64,000 nt of DNA from Prevotella sp. MA2016 (lineage in GTDB: Bacteria > Bacteroidota > Bacteroidia > Bacteroidales > Bacteroidaceae). Below the pieces are notes generated by a model. It was not told the DNA's origin, did not search any database, and worked only from the letters and a program-made list of their open reading frames with translations. Both the position numbers and the translations under genes were made by a program. Below are positions 32,044 through 41,863 of the stretch, in pieces (position 1 is the stretch's first letter; the number at the start of each line of letters is the position of its first letter). Where the stretch lies: NCBI RefSeq assembly GCF_000619825.1, contig NZ_JHUW01000008.1, forward strand, positions 186,001 through 250,000. The letters run 5' to 3'.

Positions 32044-33117
32044 ATGAAAATAGGAACATTAACTTTTCATCGTGCACAGAATTATGGCGGGGTGTTACAA
32101 TGTTATGCCCTTTTAAAATTTCTTCAAAATCAAGGATACGATGTTGAAGTAGTAGATTACCGTTGCCCTAAGATTGAAAGAGCATATAGGATTATTGATA
32201 CATACTCGTTTAAATCCATTTTGGCATCTCTTCTTTATTTAGCTAAAAGGATAAAAGCCAAAAAGAATTTCGCTAGTTTTAGAAAAAAATATTTAAAGAT
32301 TAGTGATAAGAAATTCAAAAGCCCTGGTGATTTTAGTGGCCAATACGACATATGTATTATGGGTAGTGATCAGGTTTGGACTTTGAGATTAGTAGGAGGA
32401 TTTAATCCTATATTTTATGGAGATTTCTCCCCTTCTATAAGGAAAATAGGTTATGCTGTTAGCATAGCTGAGATCAATCATTTCAGTGTGGAAGAACGAA
32501 ACGTAATGGCAAAACATATAGATAATTTCACCCGTTTTTCTACTCGAGAAGACTCTTTTAGAGATGAGATGATACGCTTATCAGGGAAAAAAGTATATTC
32601 GGTATTAGACCCCTCGCTACTTCTTTCTATGAACGAATATGATCCTATTCTTGAATTACCTCAAGAAGAGAATTATATTCTCTATTATCAGCAAGAGTAC
32701 CACCCATTGACAAAGAATCTGATAGTTGATATTGCACATCAAGTGGGCGCAAAAATGGTTGTGGTCGTAACGGGAACTAAAGAGCATTATGATATCCCCT
32801 GTCATTATTATGACACAGATAGTCTTTCCGTTCCAAAATTTCTTGGATTATTCAAGAAAGCAAAAGTAGTCTTCACATCTTCTTTTCATGGAACGGCATA
32901 CTCCATAGTCTTCAGAAAGGATTTTTATTTTGTGGCGAATTATGCTCCAGATCGAGCAAGAAATTTATTAGTGAAATGTGGTGCTGAAGATAGGTTGGTA
33001 TATTCAACTGATAAAGTCGCATTCTCAAAAGTTGATTACTCTAAAGTTGAACCATGTCTTGAGAATCACAGAAAAGAATCGATGCAGTTCCTGATAAGTG
33101 CGATAGAGAATAAATAA
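32044..33117 (+). CDS. polysaccharide pyruvyltransferase family protein (second copy in locus 1)
   Basis: A 357-residue homologue of the gene at 28797, with TFHRAQNYGGVLQCYALLKF, CIMGSDQVWTLRLVGG, YAVSIAEIN and FTSSFHGTAYSIVFRKDF. Sequence divergence from the first copy is high, so the two likely act on different acceptors. It begins 7 bp after the MurB-like gene. Confidence 0.87.
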   Translation: MKIGTLTFHRAQNYGGVLQCYALLKFLQNQGYDVEVVDYRCPKIERAYRIIDTYSFKSILASLLYLAKRIKAKKNFASFRKKYLKISDKKFKSPGDFSGQYDICIMGSDQVWTLRLVGGFNPIFYGDFSPSIRKIGYAVSIAEINHFSVEERNVMAKHIDNFTRFSTREDSFRDEMIRLSGKKVYSVLDPSLLLSMNEYDPILELPQEENYILYYQQEYHPLTKNLIVDIAHQVGAKMVVVVTGTKEHYDIPCHYYDTDSLSVPKFLGLFKKAKVVFTSSFHGTAYSIVFRKDFYFVANYAPDRARNLLVKCGAEDRLVYSTDKVAFSKVDYSKVEPCLENHRKESMQFLISAIENK

Positions 33118-33128
33118 GTATTTTTAAA

Positions 33129-34319
33129 ATGAGAAATAAGGTTATTATTATTGGGATTAATCATTTCAACACATTAGGGCTGATTCGCTCTTTTGGAGTA
33201 AATAGTATTAAACCCCATGTTATTATTGTTAATCCCGATAACTACAAAAACTTTTGTGTCAAATCAAAATATGTAGGCGGGTATCATATTGTTCATTCTG
33301 ACGAAGAAGCATTACGCATTTTAGTTGAAAATTTTCATGACGAACCCTGTAAACCAGTTTTAGTCCCCTCTTCCGATGGCGCAGTTTATATGATAGATAA
33401 TAATCATGATATTTTAGAGAGTCGTTATTATTTGCCACATATTAATCATAAAAATGGCGAGATTGCAAGGTTAATGAATAAGTTCAATCAGGCATTATGG
33501 GCACAAGAGTTAGGCATACCTACGGCCAAAACTTTTCTCATTAACTTTGATAATGGTGAGGAATTATATAACAGGGATTTTCCCATGCCATGCATAGTAA
33601 AGCCGGTATTAAGTCATGAAGGTTGTAAGGCAGATATTAAACGCTGTGATTCAAGAGAAGAATTATTGTCTTACTGTGAAGAATTAAAGACAAAAGGCTA
33701 CTTTAGAATTCTATTACAGGAGTTCCTTATAAAGGACTATGAGATGGAACTCTTTGGCGCAGTATTGGAACGGGAGGGCGTTGTCCCCTATATCTTAACG
33801 AAACACGTTCGTGAATGGCCAGTTGTAGGCGGGTCTGTTTGTTGTCACAAGTTTATTATTGACGAGTCATACCATAAGCAAGCAAGAATTATTCTCAAAA
33901 AGATTCAAGACTATGGTTTTGTAGGGAATTTTGATATTGAGATTATTAATGTTGCTGGAAAGATTTATCTAAATGAAATTAACTTCCGTAATAGTGGAGA
34001 CATTTATGCTTGCTTTAACAATAAGTTGTTTTACTCATACTACAGTTATCTGGATATGATAGGAGATGACCTTCCCACTATGAATATGACATATACTGAA
34101 AACTATTATGCGATGTGTGAGGATAGAGATTTTTTATGGGTGAAAGAAGGTCTTATTCCTTTTAAGGAATGGTATGGTTATTTCCGACGGACTAAAGATT
34201 TTGCTTATCTCTCATGGAATGATATGAGGCCGTGTATTGCATTTTATTATATGATTCTATCAGGTTTTGTGATGAATAGAATTAAAAGATTGTTTAAGAA
34301 AAATAGCATTACTAACTAA
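33129..34319 (+). CDS. ATP-grasp family protein
   Basis: The 396-residue protein has an N-terminal Rossmann-like part (KVIIIGINHFNTLGLIRSFG), then ATP-grasp blocks: FPMPCIVKPVLSHEGCKADI (lysine, nucleotide binding), ILLQEFLIKDYEMELFG, and YGFVGNFDIEIINVAGKIY with LNEINFRNSG (metal-binding Glu and Asn). ATP-grasp ligases in capsule loci join amino acids or other carboxylates to sugars. Substrate unknown. A 157-bp gap follows. Confidence 0.83.
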   Translation: MRNKVIIIGINHFNTLGLIRSFGVNSIKPHVIIVNPDNYKNFCVKSKYVGGYHIVHSDEEALRILVENFHDEPCKPVLVPSSDGAVYMIDNNHDILESRYYLPHINHKNGEIARLMNKFNQALWAQELGIPTAKTFLINFDNGEELYNRDFPMPCIVKPVLSHEGCKADIKRCDSREELLSYCEELKTKGYFRILLQEFLIKDYEMELFGAVLEREGVVPYILTKHVREWPVVGGSVCCHKFIIDESYHKQARIILKKIQDYGFVGNFDIEIINVAGKIYLNEINFRNSGDIYACFNNKLFYSYYSYLDMIGDDLPTMNMTYTENYYAMCEDRDFLWVKEGLIPFKEWYGYFRRTKDFAYLSWNDMRPCIAFYYMILSGFVMNRIKRLFKKNSITN

Positions 34320-34476
34320 TTGCTACAATTCATGCATGGTTATGGACTATTTGGTCATGTTATAATATCGGATGGAATAAAGCGAAGTTTATAAATACTG
34401 TACTTGTTAGGATATTAAAACCGTAAACGCCAGTTGCTTATATATGCTTTTTAGTGACTGTGGCTTTTAAGATAAT
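34320..34476 (+). other. gap with possible gene remnant
   Basis: A short plus-strand frame reads IATIHAWLWTIWSCYNIGWN and then KAKFINTVLVRILKP before a stop near 34425. It may be the C-terminal scrap of a lost transferase. It could also hold an internal promoter for the genes that follow. Confidence 0.25.
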
Positions 34477-35565
34477 ATGAGGGTTCTACATATAATTCCA
34501 GATATGCCTACTGGGGGCGCGGAGATGGTCATCTTAAGTTACCTTCGATTTTTTAAAGATGATAGAGATATTCAAATGCATTTAATATCATTATCATCTA
34601 ATAAAAATAGATTATATGAGCGGATGGCTCAAAGTGAAGGATTGTCCATTTCTTACCTTAATCAAGATATTATGGACAATACGATTGTTTCGCGTATAAA
34701 ACAGATTATTCAACTAAGGCATGCAATAAAAGCCTTTTCGCCAGACATAATTCATATCCATCTTTCAATTCTATGGATGGTCTGTTTTGCGGCAATAGGA
34801 ACAGGGACAAAGAAAAAATTCCATACGCTTCATTCCAATCCTGAAAAGACTTCATATGGCAAACATGTGTATGTGGATAGGTTTTGCTATGTCTTTTTCA
34901 AAGTGAGAACAATAGCGCTGAATAAAGAAATGGCTGAAAAAACAAACCAATTGTTTCATATTAATAACACATTAGTTTTAAGAAATGGAATTAATTTGGA
35001 TAGTTATCATAACCAACCGAGGAGTGAATTAAGACGTAAATATGGTATTCCAGATGATTGTTTTGTTTTGGGCCATGTTGGTCGATTTAATAAAGTGAAG
35101 AATCATAGGAGAATAATCGAAATATTCAAAATAGTAAAACTGCGACATCCTAATTCGAAGCTATTATTTGTGGGAGATGGTGAAGAGGAATCATTGATTC
35201 AACAACGTGTGGAAGAAATTCAGTTGAAAGAAGAAGTGATATTTATGGGCGCCAGAAATGATGTGCCTTCAATGATGGCGATGATGGATTGTTTCATATT
35301 TCCATCACTATATGAGGGGCTGGGAATAGTACTCATTGAAGCCCAAGCGGCTGGCCTTAAATGTGTTGTGTCTGATACTGTACCCAAAGAAACTACGGTT
35401 ACTGACAAAGTGTATAGATTGCCACTTGCCAGTGATTCAGAGATATGGGCAAGCGTTGTTTTAGGTAATAATGATTTTAAGCCCGCTCCTATAACTCAGC
35501 CAATTGAGCAGTATGATATTAGTAATGTAATAGCAATCTTGAAAGAGTATTATGAATGTGAATAA
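34477..35565 (+). CDS. glycosyltransferase family 4
   Basis: A 362-residue GT-B enzyme: MRVLHIIPDMPTGGAEMVIL at the N-terminus (GGAE acceptor loop), DCFVLGHVGRFNKVKNHRRI opening the C-terminal domain, and PSLYEGLGIVLIEAQAAGLK, the GT4 donor-binding motif with EX7E. Retaining transfer of a sugar from an NDP donor during repeat-unit assembly. It overlaps the polymerase gene by 14 bp. Confidence 0.92.
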   Translation: MRVLHIIPDMPTGGAEMVILSYLRFFKDDRDIQMHLISLSSNKNRLYERMAQSEGLSISYLNQDIMDNTIVSRIKQIIQLRHAIKAFSPDIIHIHLSILWMVCFAAIGTGTKKKFHTLHSNPEKTSYGKHVYVDRFCYVFFKVRTIALNKEMAEKTNQLFHINNTLVLRNGINLDSYHNQPRSELRRKYGIPDDCFVLGHVGRFNKVKNHRRIIEIFKIVKLRHPNSKLLFVGDGEEESLIQQRVEEIQLKEEVIFMGARNDVPSMMAMMDCFIFPSLYEGLGIVLIEAQAAGLKCVVSDTVPKETTVTDKVYRLPLASDSEIWASVVLGNNDFKPAPITQPIEQYDISNVIAILKEYYECE

Positions 35566-36844
35566 TTTAGTAAAGGTTAATAGCGGAGAAAGGCATAATA
35601 AAGATTTGGTTCTGAACCTTTTTGTGTTATATGTGACTCCTCTCTGTGTTTATTTACAAAGCATGTTTTTTGCAACTACCAATATATGGGCCGCTGCTTA
35701 TATTTCTTTATTGTGCGGCTTGATGTTGACAAGTAGGAAATTTAATTTTAGTGTAAATAAATGGGATTCTCTTTTCTTTCTCTTTTTACTATATGCTTGT
35801 TATGCTTCTTTGAGGACAGAGGGCGGTTTGTTGTATTTTATGCAAACTTTCCTTATTATTTTTTTTGTATTCGGTTACACAAAATATCAGATAAGTGATT
35901 TATATCGTAGTCTTGATATATTATTTGTCTTTGGAAGTATATGTGCTGTTGGTTGTATTATTCAAGAATTGTGGAATGGTTTCTATACAGATATTGTAGC
36001 CCATTTGTTCAAATCAGAAGATGTTGATGTCATATTGAGGCTTGAGGAGGAGGAGATGGGTAATTGCGGGTTAATGCCGCAAACTGGCTCGGCGGCCGAG
36101 TGTATTCTAAATGCTTTATATATCTTGTTATTGAAACACAATCCCCGAAAGAAAAAGGTAATATGGGGGAGTATCTTGTTTCTTGGCCTTCTTTTAACAG
36201 GCAAACGAGCTCATCTATTTATGGGTATGTTCGCGTTGTTCTTGAGCTTCTTTGTTGGTTTCGAAGGGAAGAGGCGGACTAATAAAGCATTGGCGTCTGT
36301 GATCACTGCCGTTGTATTGGTAGGGGGCCTTTTACTTGTAGCTCCTTTCTTGCCTGAAGACAATACAATTGCAAAGGTTGTTAATACTTTCAGGCATTTT
36401 GATTTAGCGGATGAGGACATCATGCACGGACGCGCTCTTTTGTTCACAGAAGCAATATTAATGGGTAATTCAGCTCCTTTAATCGGTCATGGTTGGGGTA
36501 GTTATAAGAAAACTGTTGATTATCATGGCCTTAGTACAGATGCTCATAATATCTACCTACAATTATACGCTGAAGTAGGACTGATTGTACTTTCAATATT
36601 TGTTTTGGCCGCAGTTCTTGTAATTATTAATAATATAAAGACACTTAAGCAATTAAGACGCCTCTATCCCGAGAATTCACAGGAGGTAATTTTGGCAAAG
36701 TTAGCCTTCTGCTTCATTTTATTTTTCTACTTATATGGATTATCAGGTAATGGCTTATATAATATTGAATGTTTGATTACATTGGCATTAGGTGTTTCAA
36801 TTAATAAGAGATTACAACAAGTTGTTGAAGCGAAAACAATATGA
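35552..36844 (+). CDS. O-antigen/capsule polymerase (Wzy-like, O-antigen ligase family)
   Basis: A 430-residue membrane protein with about ten hydrophobic helices and the large periplasmic loop typical of Wzy/WaaL proteins. It ends in IGHGWGSYKKTVDYHGLSTD, AHNIYLQLYAEVGLIVLSIF, the Wzy_C signature. It would polymerise lipid-linked repeat units in the periplasm. Overlaps the genes on both sides (14 bp and ATGA). Confidence 0.88.
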   Translation: MNVNNLVKVNSGERHNKDLVLNLFVLYVTPLCVYLQSMFFATTNIWAAAYISLLCGLMLTSRKFNFSVNKWDSLFFLFLLYACYASLRTEGGLLYFMQTFLIIFFVFGYTKYQISDLYRSLDILFVFGSICAVGCIIQELWNGFYTDIVAHLFKSEDVDVILRLEEEEMGNCGLMPQTGSAAECILNALYILLLKHNPRKKKVIWGSILFLGLLLTGKRAHLFMGMFALFLSFFVGFEGKRRTNKALASVITAVVLVGGLLLVAPFLPEDNTIAKVVNTFRHFDLADEDIMHGRALLFTEAILMGNSAPLIGHGWGSYKKTVDYHGLSTDAHNIYLQLYAEVGLIVLSIFVLAAVLVIINNIKTLKQLRRLYPENSQEVILAKLAFCFILFFYLYGLSGNGLYNIECLITLALGVSINKRLQQVVEAKTI

Positions 36845-37818
36845 AATCATTTATAGTAACAATTGATACTGAAGGTGATAACCTTTGGACATGGAGAGCC
36901 GGTAGGTCAATAACTACTGAAAATGTAAAATACCTTCCACGTTTTCAAAATCTTTGCGACAAATATGGCTTTAAACCAGTATGGTTAACAAATTTTGAAA
37001 TGGTCTCTGACCCTGAATTTGTTGCTTTTACGAAGGCAAAATTACACGAAGGCTGTTGTGAGATAGGTATGCATCTTCATGCTGTGAATAATCCTCCTCT
37101 ATGTGATTTAGATGTTAAGTATCCTGCAAACTTCCCATATTTAATTGAGTATCCAGAAGAAACAATTTCTCAGAAGGTACAATGGCTCCATAATTTACTG
37201 GAGAATACTTATGAGGGACCTGTTGTGTCTCATCGTGCTGGGCGCTGGGCTATGAATAAGTATTATATGAATTGTTTGATTGAAAAGGGATTGAAAATTG
37301 ATTGTTCTGTAACCCCTGGCATCAATTGGTATTCAACGATGGGAATTACAGAAGGCAGTCATGGTAGTGATTATAGTAAAGCTCCTGAAATCCCATTCTA
37401 TGTAGATGAGAATAAAAGAATGCTTGAATTTCCGGTCTCAATAAGGACAATACACTATTCGGAACACAGTTTTGGAAGTGTTCATTCTCTTTTAAGTGGT
37501 ATCAAGCATCATGTGTTAGGATACAAAGCCTGGTTGCGCCCCAATGGACATAACCTTCACGAGATGTTACATCTGGTAAATAAACTAAAAGAAGAGAATA
37601 CGGATTATTTGATGTTTATGCTCCATTCATCAGAGCTAATGCCCGGAGGAAGCCCAACGTTCAGAACTAATGAAGATATAGAAAAATTATATAGTGATCT
37701 CGAAACACTATTTGCATATATCTCAGGTTTTTGTGAAGGAAAGACTTTAAAAGAGTATGCCAGCGAGACTTTGAACAACAAGGATAAGATAATGTACCAG
37801 CCTTTGTTTGAATACTAA
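36841..37818 (+). CDS. polysaccharide deacetylase-like (NodB/CE4-like) protein
   Basis: A 325-residue protein beginning FIVTIDTEGDNLWTWRAG, with the Asp pair of the CE4/NodB fold, then VWLTNFEMV, EIGMHLHAVNNPPL (metal His) and VSHRAGRWAMNKYYMNCLIE; the C-terminal MLHSSELMPGG gives a further His. No signal peptide is seen, so it may act on cytoplasmic lipid-linked intermediates rather than secreted polymer. Overlaps the polymerase gene by 4 bp. Confidence 0.8.
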   Translation: MKSFIVTIDTEGDNLWTWRAGRSITTENVKYLPRFQNLCDKYGFKPVWLTNFEMVSDPEFVAFTKAKLHEGCCEIGMHLHAVNNPPLCDLDVKYPANFPYLIEYPEETISQKVQWLHNLLENTYEGPVVSHRAGRWAMNKYYMNCLIEKGLKIDCSVTPGINWYSTMGITEGSHGSDYSKAPEIPFYVDENKRMLEFPVSIRTIHYSEHSFGSVHSLLSGIKHHVLGYKAWLRPNGHNLHEMLHLVNKLKEENTDYLMFMLHSSELMPGGSPTFRTNEDIEKLYSDLETLFAYISGFCEGKTLKEYASETLNNKDKIMYQPLFEY

Positions 37819-39699
37819 ATGAGAAGATGCGCTGATACCTTTTTAAAGGTTATTCTTATATTTGCCTGGACTAGTTTTGTCTCATGCTCTTCTGCCAAAA
37901 ACGCTATGTCTGACAAAACATATGTTGTGTCCAAGATAACTGATTTAAATGGCGATACTTTGTTTTTACCCCGTAAAGTGACTTTGGTCTTTAGTGGGAA
38001 TGGCTGTTTGAAGAATGGGACAATCGTAGGAAATGATACAAAGATCAAAAGTGCTTCAGCTCCTATTTTTGATCATGTTCAAATAAAAGGAGAATGGGTG
38101 GTTCCTGTGATAAAAAGCAATTACTTCAAGAATATTACTGATGATGACGTCTTGAAACAAGTATTTGCATTAACATCAGAAAACGTGCATAATGTTATTA
38201 AATTGGAGAGTAGGGATTATTGGGTGACGGCTAGTCCTTCTGACAAATTTGCCTTAATATTGAAGAGTAAAACTGTACTGCAGAATAATGGTGTAATCAG
38301 AATGCGCCCCAATAATTTGATAAGTTATGCTATAGTTGCAACAACGGGGCATAATATAACGATAAAAGGAGGTTCTTACATTGGGGAAAGGGAACAACAT
38401 CAAGGCAGCATAGGACAATGGGGGCATGGTATTCGTGTGACGGATGGATCAAGGAATGTTTCTATCAGTAATGTGAATGTCAAAAAATGCTGGGGAGATG
38501 GAATTGCTGTTGATGGTAATGTAGTCAATACGAATGTTAGTATAACAGGTTTTACTATTGATAATTGTCGTCGTCAAGGTATAAGTGTTATATATGCGGA
38601 CAATTGTTCCATCTCGAATGGGGTGATTACTAATATCCAAGGTACTGAACCTTATTTGGGGATAGATATTGAACCTAATTCAAATGGTTATTGTCATAAT
38701 ATCACAATAGATAATGTGACTATAGAATCAGAAAAGGGGATAGGTATTTTTACAGCAACTAAAGATTATCAAGTAAAAAATGTTACGATAAAAAACTGTG
38801 ATATTGGTACAACTGGCTATTCGTCTTTGTATGTTGGAAGATGTGATGGTTTGCTAATAATCAATAACCATCTACGTAGTGCCGCCTCAGGTGTTGTTGT
38901 AATTAATAACGGAGTAAAGAATTGTCAAATATCATCTAATAAAGTTATCTATACAGGAAATGAAAGTTCTGGTTGTTGCGTCTTTAATTCTGCAGAGAAA
39001 ACATCAATTAAAAGTAATTCAATAAAAGGTGCAGCAGGATTTGCTTTTTATACAAACGATGCTTTGATTTGTGAGAATATAATTGAAACACCAGAATTTA
39101 TGACCTCTGCTCATAATGCAACAGGAAATACAATTGAAACAAATAGAATTTATGGTAATTTAAGTTGTACTGCAAGTAACAATACCTTCAGGAAAAATAA
39201 TATTAAGGGCAATGTCAAACTAAATGGAAGTGATTGTACGTTCGACAACAATGAAATTCTTGGAAATACTTTAAGTGGCACGCCTTACAACGGACAGTTT
39301 AATAATAATAAGGTGATTGTTGAAAAACTATTCGAGCTCAATGGTAATGTAAGTATAAAATCAAATAATATTCAAACGCCTAAAGTGATGTTGAAAACGA
39401 AAACAAGAACGTCACACAATACATTTGTACAAACAAAAGAAAATGACACAGATTCCTTTATAGCGTTATATGGCGGTTCTTTTGAAGATAATATCGTTCG
39501 AATAAAGGTGTCAAAAGGAAGTCATACAGTAAAGTATATCTATTGCACCTCGGATGGTGCTTCAATCAAAAATAACAAGTTCGGATCAGCCCCTGGAATC
39601 AAATATTGGCTATATAGTTCAAAGAATCTGAAATTGAATAATAATCGCCCTGCTAAGAGGCAAATTTTTCAGGCAGGTGAGAAAACAATAATAGAATAG
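37819..39699 (+). CDS. right-handed beta-helix lipoprotein
   Basis: A 626-residue protein with a lipoprotein signal (FLKVILIFAWTSFVSCSSAK; lipobox FVSC, Cys ~23). The rest is a parallel beta-helix: repeated rungs such as VSISNVNVKKCWGDGIAVDG and VSITGFTIDNCRRQGISVIY, rich in Asn and Gly. Such folds belong to polysaccharide lyases, epimerases and binding proteins; catalytic residues cannot be assigned. The start codon follows the previous stop without a gap. Exposed at the periplasmic or outer face, it may modify or process the polymer. Confidence 0.85.
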   Translation: MRRCADTFLKVILIFAWTSFVSCSSAKNAMSDKTYVVSKITDLNGDTLFLPRKVTLVFSGNGCLKNGTIVGNDTKIKSASAPIFDHVQIKGEWVVPVIKSNYFKNITDDDVLKQVFALTSENVHNVIKLESRDYWVTASPSDKFALILKSKTVLQNNGVIRMRPNNLISYAIVATTGHNITIKGGSYIGEREQHQGSIGQWGHGIRVTDGSRNVSISNVNVKKCWGDGIAVDGNVVNTNVSITGFTIDNCRRQGISVIYADNCSISNGVITNIQGTEPYLGIDIEPNSNGYCHNITIDNVTIESEKGIGIFTATKDYQVKNVTIKNCDIGTTGYSSLYVGRCDGLLIINNHLRSAASGVVVINNGVKNCQISSNKVIYTGNESSGCCVFNSAEKTSIKSNSIKGAAGFAFYTNDALICENIIETPEFMTSAHNATGNTIETNRIYGNLSCTASNNTFRKNNIKGNVKLNGSDCTFDNNEILGNTLSGTPYNGQFNNNKVIVEKLFELNGNVSIKSNNIQTPKVMLKTKTRTSHNTFVQTKENDTDSFIALYGGSFEDNIVRIKVSKGSHTVKYIYCTSDGASIKNNKFGSAPGIKYWLYSSKNLKLNNNRPAKRQIFQAGEKTIIE

Positions 39700-40680
39700 A
39701 TGATGAAGGTATCTATCATTATTCCAGTATATAAAGTCGAAAAATATCTTTGTAGATGCGTTGATTCAGTACTGAGTCAGAACTACAATGATATTGAAGT
39801 AGTTCTTGTTGATGATGGGTCACCGGATAATTGTCCGGCCATTTGTGACGAGTATTCAAAAAAAGATTCTCGAGTTAAGGTTATACATAAACCAAATGGA
39901 GGTCTGTCAAGTGCCAGAAATGCGGCTCTGGATAGTGTGTTAGAAGGTGATTATATAACATTTCTTGATAGTGATGATTGGATTGAAAATGATACTATAG
40001 ATTATTGTGTGAATACTCTATGCGAAAATAAAGCAGATGCAATAGAGTTTTGTTGTGAAGAAACAAAGGAGTTTAAAGAACATACGCGCCAACCAAAGGA
40101 AATTATCTCAATCTTGGAAGGTAAGACGATATTGGAAGAGTATTTGAGGAAAGAGGCGTATAGCGTATGCATGTGTCTGTTTAAGAAAGAACTCTTTGAG
40201 GGTCTAAGATTTAGGGAGGGGAAGATTAATGAAGACATCGACCTGAAATATAAAGTCCTCCAACGTTGCAAAAAAATGGTGTACTCTAATCAAATTAAGT
40301 ATTTCTATTTCCAGGCTGGAGATAGTATCTCGATGGGGGGGCTTAAGAAAAAGGATTTTGACCTGTATGAGGCTGCTGAAGAATTAAATAAAATGACATC
40401 AGTGGAAGATTACGGACAAATTCGATTTTTGGGTGAGGTAAAAAAGAGACGCACTGCATTCTCTCTATTATGTAAGATTGCATATTATGGTATCGCAGAT
40501 CCGAGTTTAAATAAAGATGAGTTGGTTAAATCATTGACTAAAGAACATATGGGTAATGTAAAAACATTATTAAACTCTCCTATGTCTTTGAGTCGCAAAG
40601 GACTTGCTGTCTTATTCGCAATTAATTATCAGATTGCTGAGGTTGCAGTAAAAGTTTTGAAAAGATTTTTGGTTTATTAA
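39700..40680 (+). CDS. glycosyltransferase family 2
   Basis: A 326-residue GT-A enzyme with MKVSIIIPVYKVEKYLCRCV, the nucleotide Asp in VVLVDDGSPDNCPAICDEY, GLSSARNAALD and the DxD-type YITFLDSDDWIEND. Contains a G7 run at 40335-40341 (codons for Met-Gly-Gly) in its C-terminal half. ATG ATG start; either Met is possible. Starts directly after the beta-helix gene. Confidence 0.9.
   Translation: MMKVSIIIPVYKVEKYLCRCVDSVLSQNYNDIEVVLVDDGSPDNCPAICDEYSKKDSRVKVIHKPNGGLSSARNAALDSVLEGDYITFLDSDDWIENDTIDYCVNTLCENKADAIEFCCEETKEFKEHTRQPKEIISILEGKTILEEYLRKEAYSVCMCLFKKELFEGLRFREGKINEDIDLKYKVLQRCKKMVYSNQIKYFYFQAGDSISMGGLKKKDFDLYEAAEELNKMTSVEDYGQIRFLGEVKKRRTAFSLLCKIAYYGIADPSLNKDELVKSLTKEHMGNVKTLLNSPMSLSRKGLAVLFAINYQIAEVAVKVLKRFLVY
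40335..40341 (+). repeat. G7 homopolymer in a GT2 gene
   Basis: Seven consecutive G within the reading frame (SMGGLK). Short for slippage, but notable in an AT-rich locus that also has G8 and G9 tracts. Confidence 0.7.
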
Positions 40681-40682
40681 TT

Positions 40683-41768
40683 ATGAAGATTGTTACAGTA
40701 GGTTATCTGCATGGAGCGGGTGGAGCAGAGCGCCAAATCATACTTCTTTCTAATCAGCTGGCTTTGCGAGGGCATGAAGTGGTTCTTTGTGTACTGGCTG
40801 AAAATAAATCCCCATATCCCATCGATAATAAGGTGCGGATTGTGGATGTCTCAGATGTTGAAAATGGTACCAAAAGCTCTATAGGTAAAATCTATAAGAG
40901 ATTGGTCGCTTTTCGTAAAGTCATTAAGCAGGAGAGACCTGATGTCATTATTCATTATAATCTTCAGTCGGCATATTTTTGCTTGACTCTTTCAAGCAAA
41001 AAACGAGGCAAAGTCATATATTCAGAGAGAGGTGATCCATATGATGCAGAGTATAGTGGTTTGTTAGGCAAGATAAGAGATTATACTATCAAAAGAATGG
41101 ATGGATTGGTTTTTCAATCAGAAGGCGCCAGAGATTTCTTTTCCGATGATGTGATTAGAAAATCTATAGTAATTCATAATTCTGTGAATGTTCCTCAAGA
41201 TAAGTACCCTATTCCTAAAATTCGCGAGAAACGTATAATAAACGTTGGGAGATTTCACCCTCAGAAAAACCAAAAATTGCTGATTAATGCATTCTCTAAG
41301 ATATCGAAGTCGTTTCCGGACTATGTACTTGAAATGTATGGCGATGGAGATTTGTATGATGAACTTAAAAAGCAGGTAGGCGATCTCGGGTTGGATGAAA
41401 AGGTCTTTTTTCATCCAAGTAGGAAAGATTTGTGGGACTGTATATATAAAGCTTCATTGTTTGTACTTTCATCTGACTTTGAAGGTATGCCAAATGCTTT
41501 GATGGAGGCCATGGCGTTAGGACTCCCATGTATTTCTACAGATTGTCGTCCAGGTGGTGCACGTTCTCTAATACAAGATGGTGTTAACGGTATGATAGTA
41601 CCTGTAGGAAATGTTGATGAACTTGCAAAGGCTATGACGCTATGTCTATCAAAAAAGGATATCAGCGAAAAAATAGCCAAGAACGCGCGGACTATTATGG
41701 AAACTCATTGTGAGAAGGCATTATTTGACAAATGGTCAGACTATTTGAAACTAGTACTTTTGCGATAA
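40683..41768 (+). CDS. glycosyltransferase family 4
   Basis: A 361-residue GT-B enzyme: GYLHGAGGAERQIILLSNQL, then IINVGRFHPQKNQKLLINAF, then LFVLSSDFEGMPNALMEAMA with LGLPCISTDCRPGG. The closing part resembles N-acetylgalactosamine or galactose transferases of O-antigen clusters, but specificity cannot be fixed. It is followed by the tandem 19-bp repeats. Confidence 0.91.
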   Translation: MKIVTVGYLHGAGGAERQIILLSNQLALRGHEVVLCVLAENKSPYPIDNKVRIVDVSDVENGTKSSIGKIYKRLVAFRKVIKQERPDVIIHYNLQSAYFCLTLSSKKRGKVIYSERGDPYDAEYSGLLGKIRDYTIKRMDGLVFQSEGARDFFSDDVIRKSIVIHNSVNVPQDKYPIPKIREKRIINVGRFHPQKNQKLLINAFSKISKSFPDYVLEMYGDGDLYDELKKQVGDLGLDEKVFFHPSRKDLWDCIYKASLFVLSSDFEGMPNALMEAMALGLPCISTDCRPGGARSLIQDGVNGMIVPVGNVDELAKAMTLCLSKKDISEKIAKNARTIMETHCEKALFDKWSDYLKLVLLR

Positions 41769-41781
41769 CGGAAAGACTAAT

Positions 41782-41838
41782 CAGATGTAAGGAGATTACA
41801 CAGATGTAAGGAGATTACACAGATGTAAGGAGATTACA
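41782..41838 (+). repeat. three tandem 19-bp repeats, each a GGAGA-loop hairpin
   Basis: Three perfect head-to-tail copies of CAGATGTAAGGAGATTACA. Within each, TGTAA and TTACA pair around a GGAGA loop, and ATG TAA gives a minimal start-stop. They lie in the 95-bp leader of the mutase-like gene, ending 25 bp before its ATG. Confidence 0.9.
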
Positions 41839-41863
41839 TATAGTAACAAATGACATTAAATAT

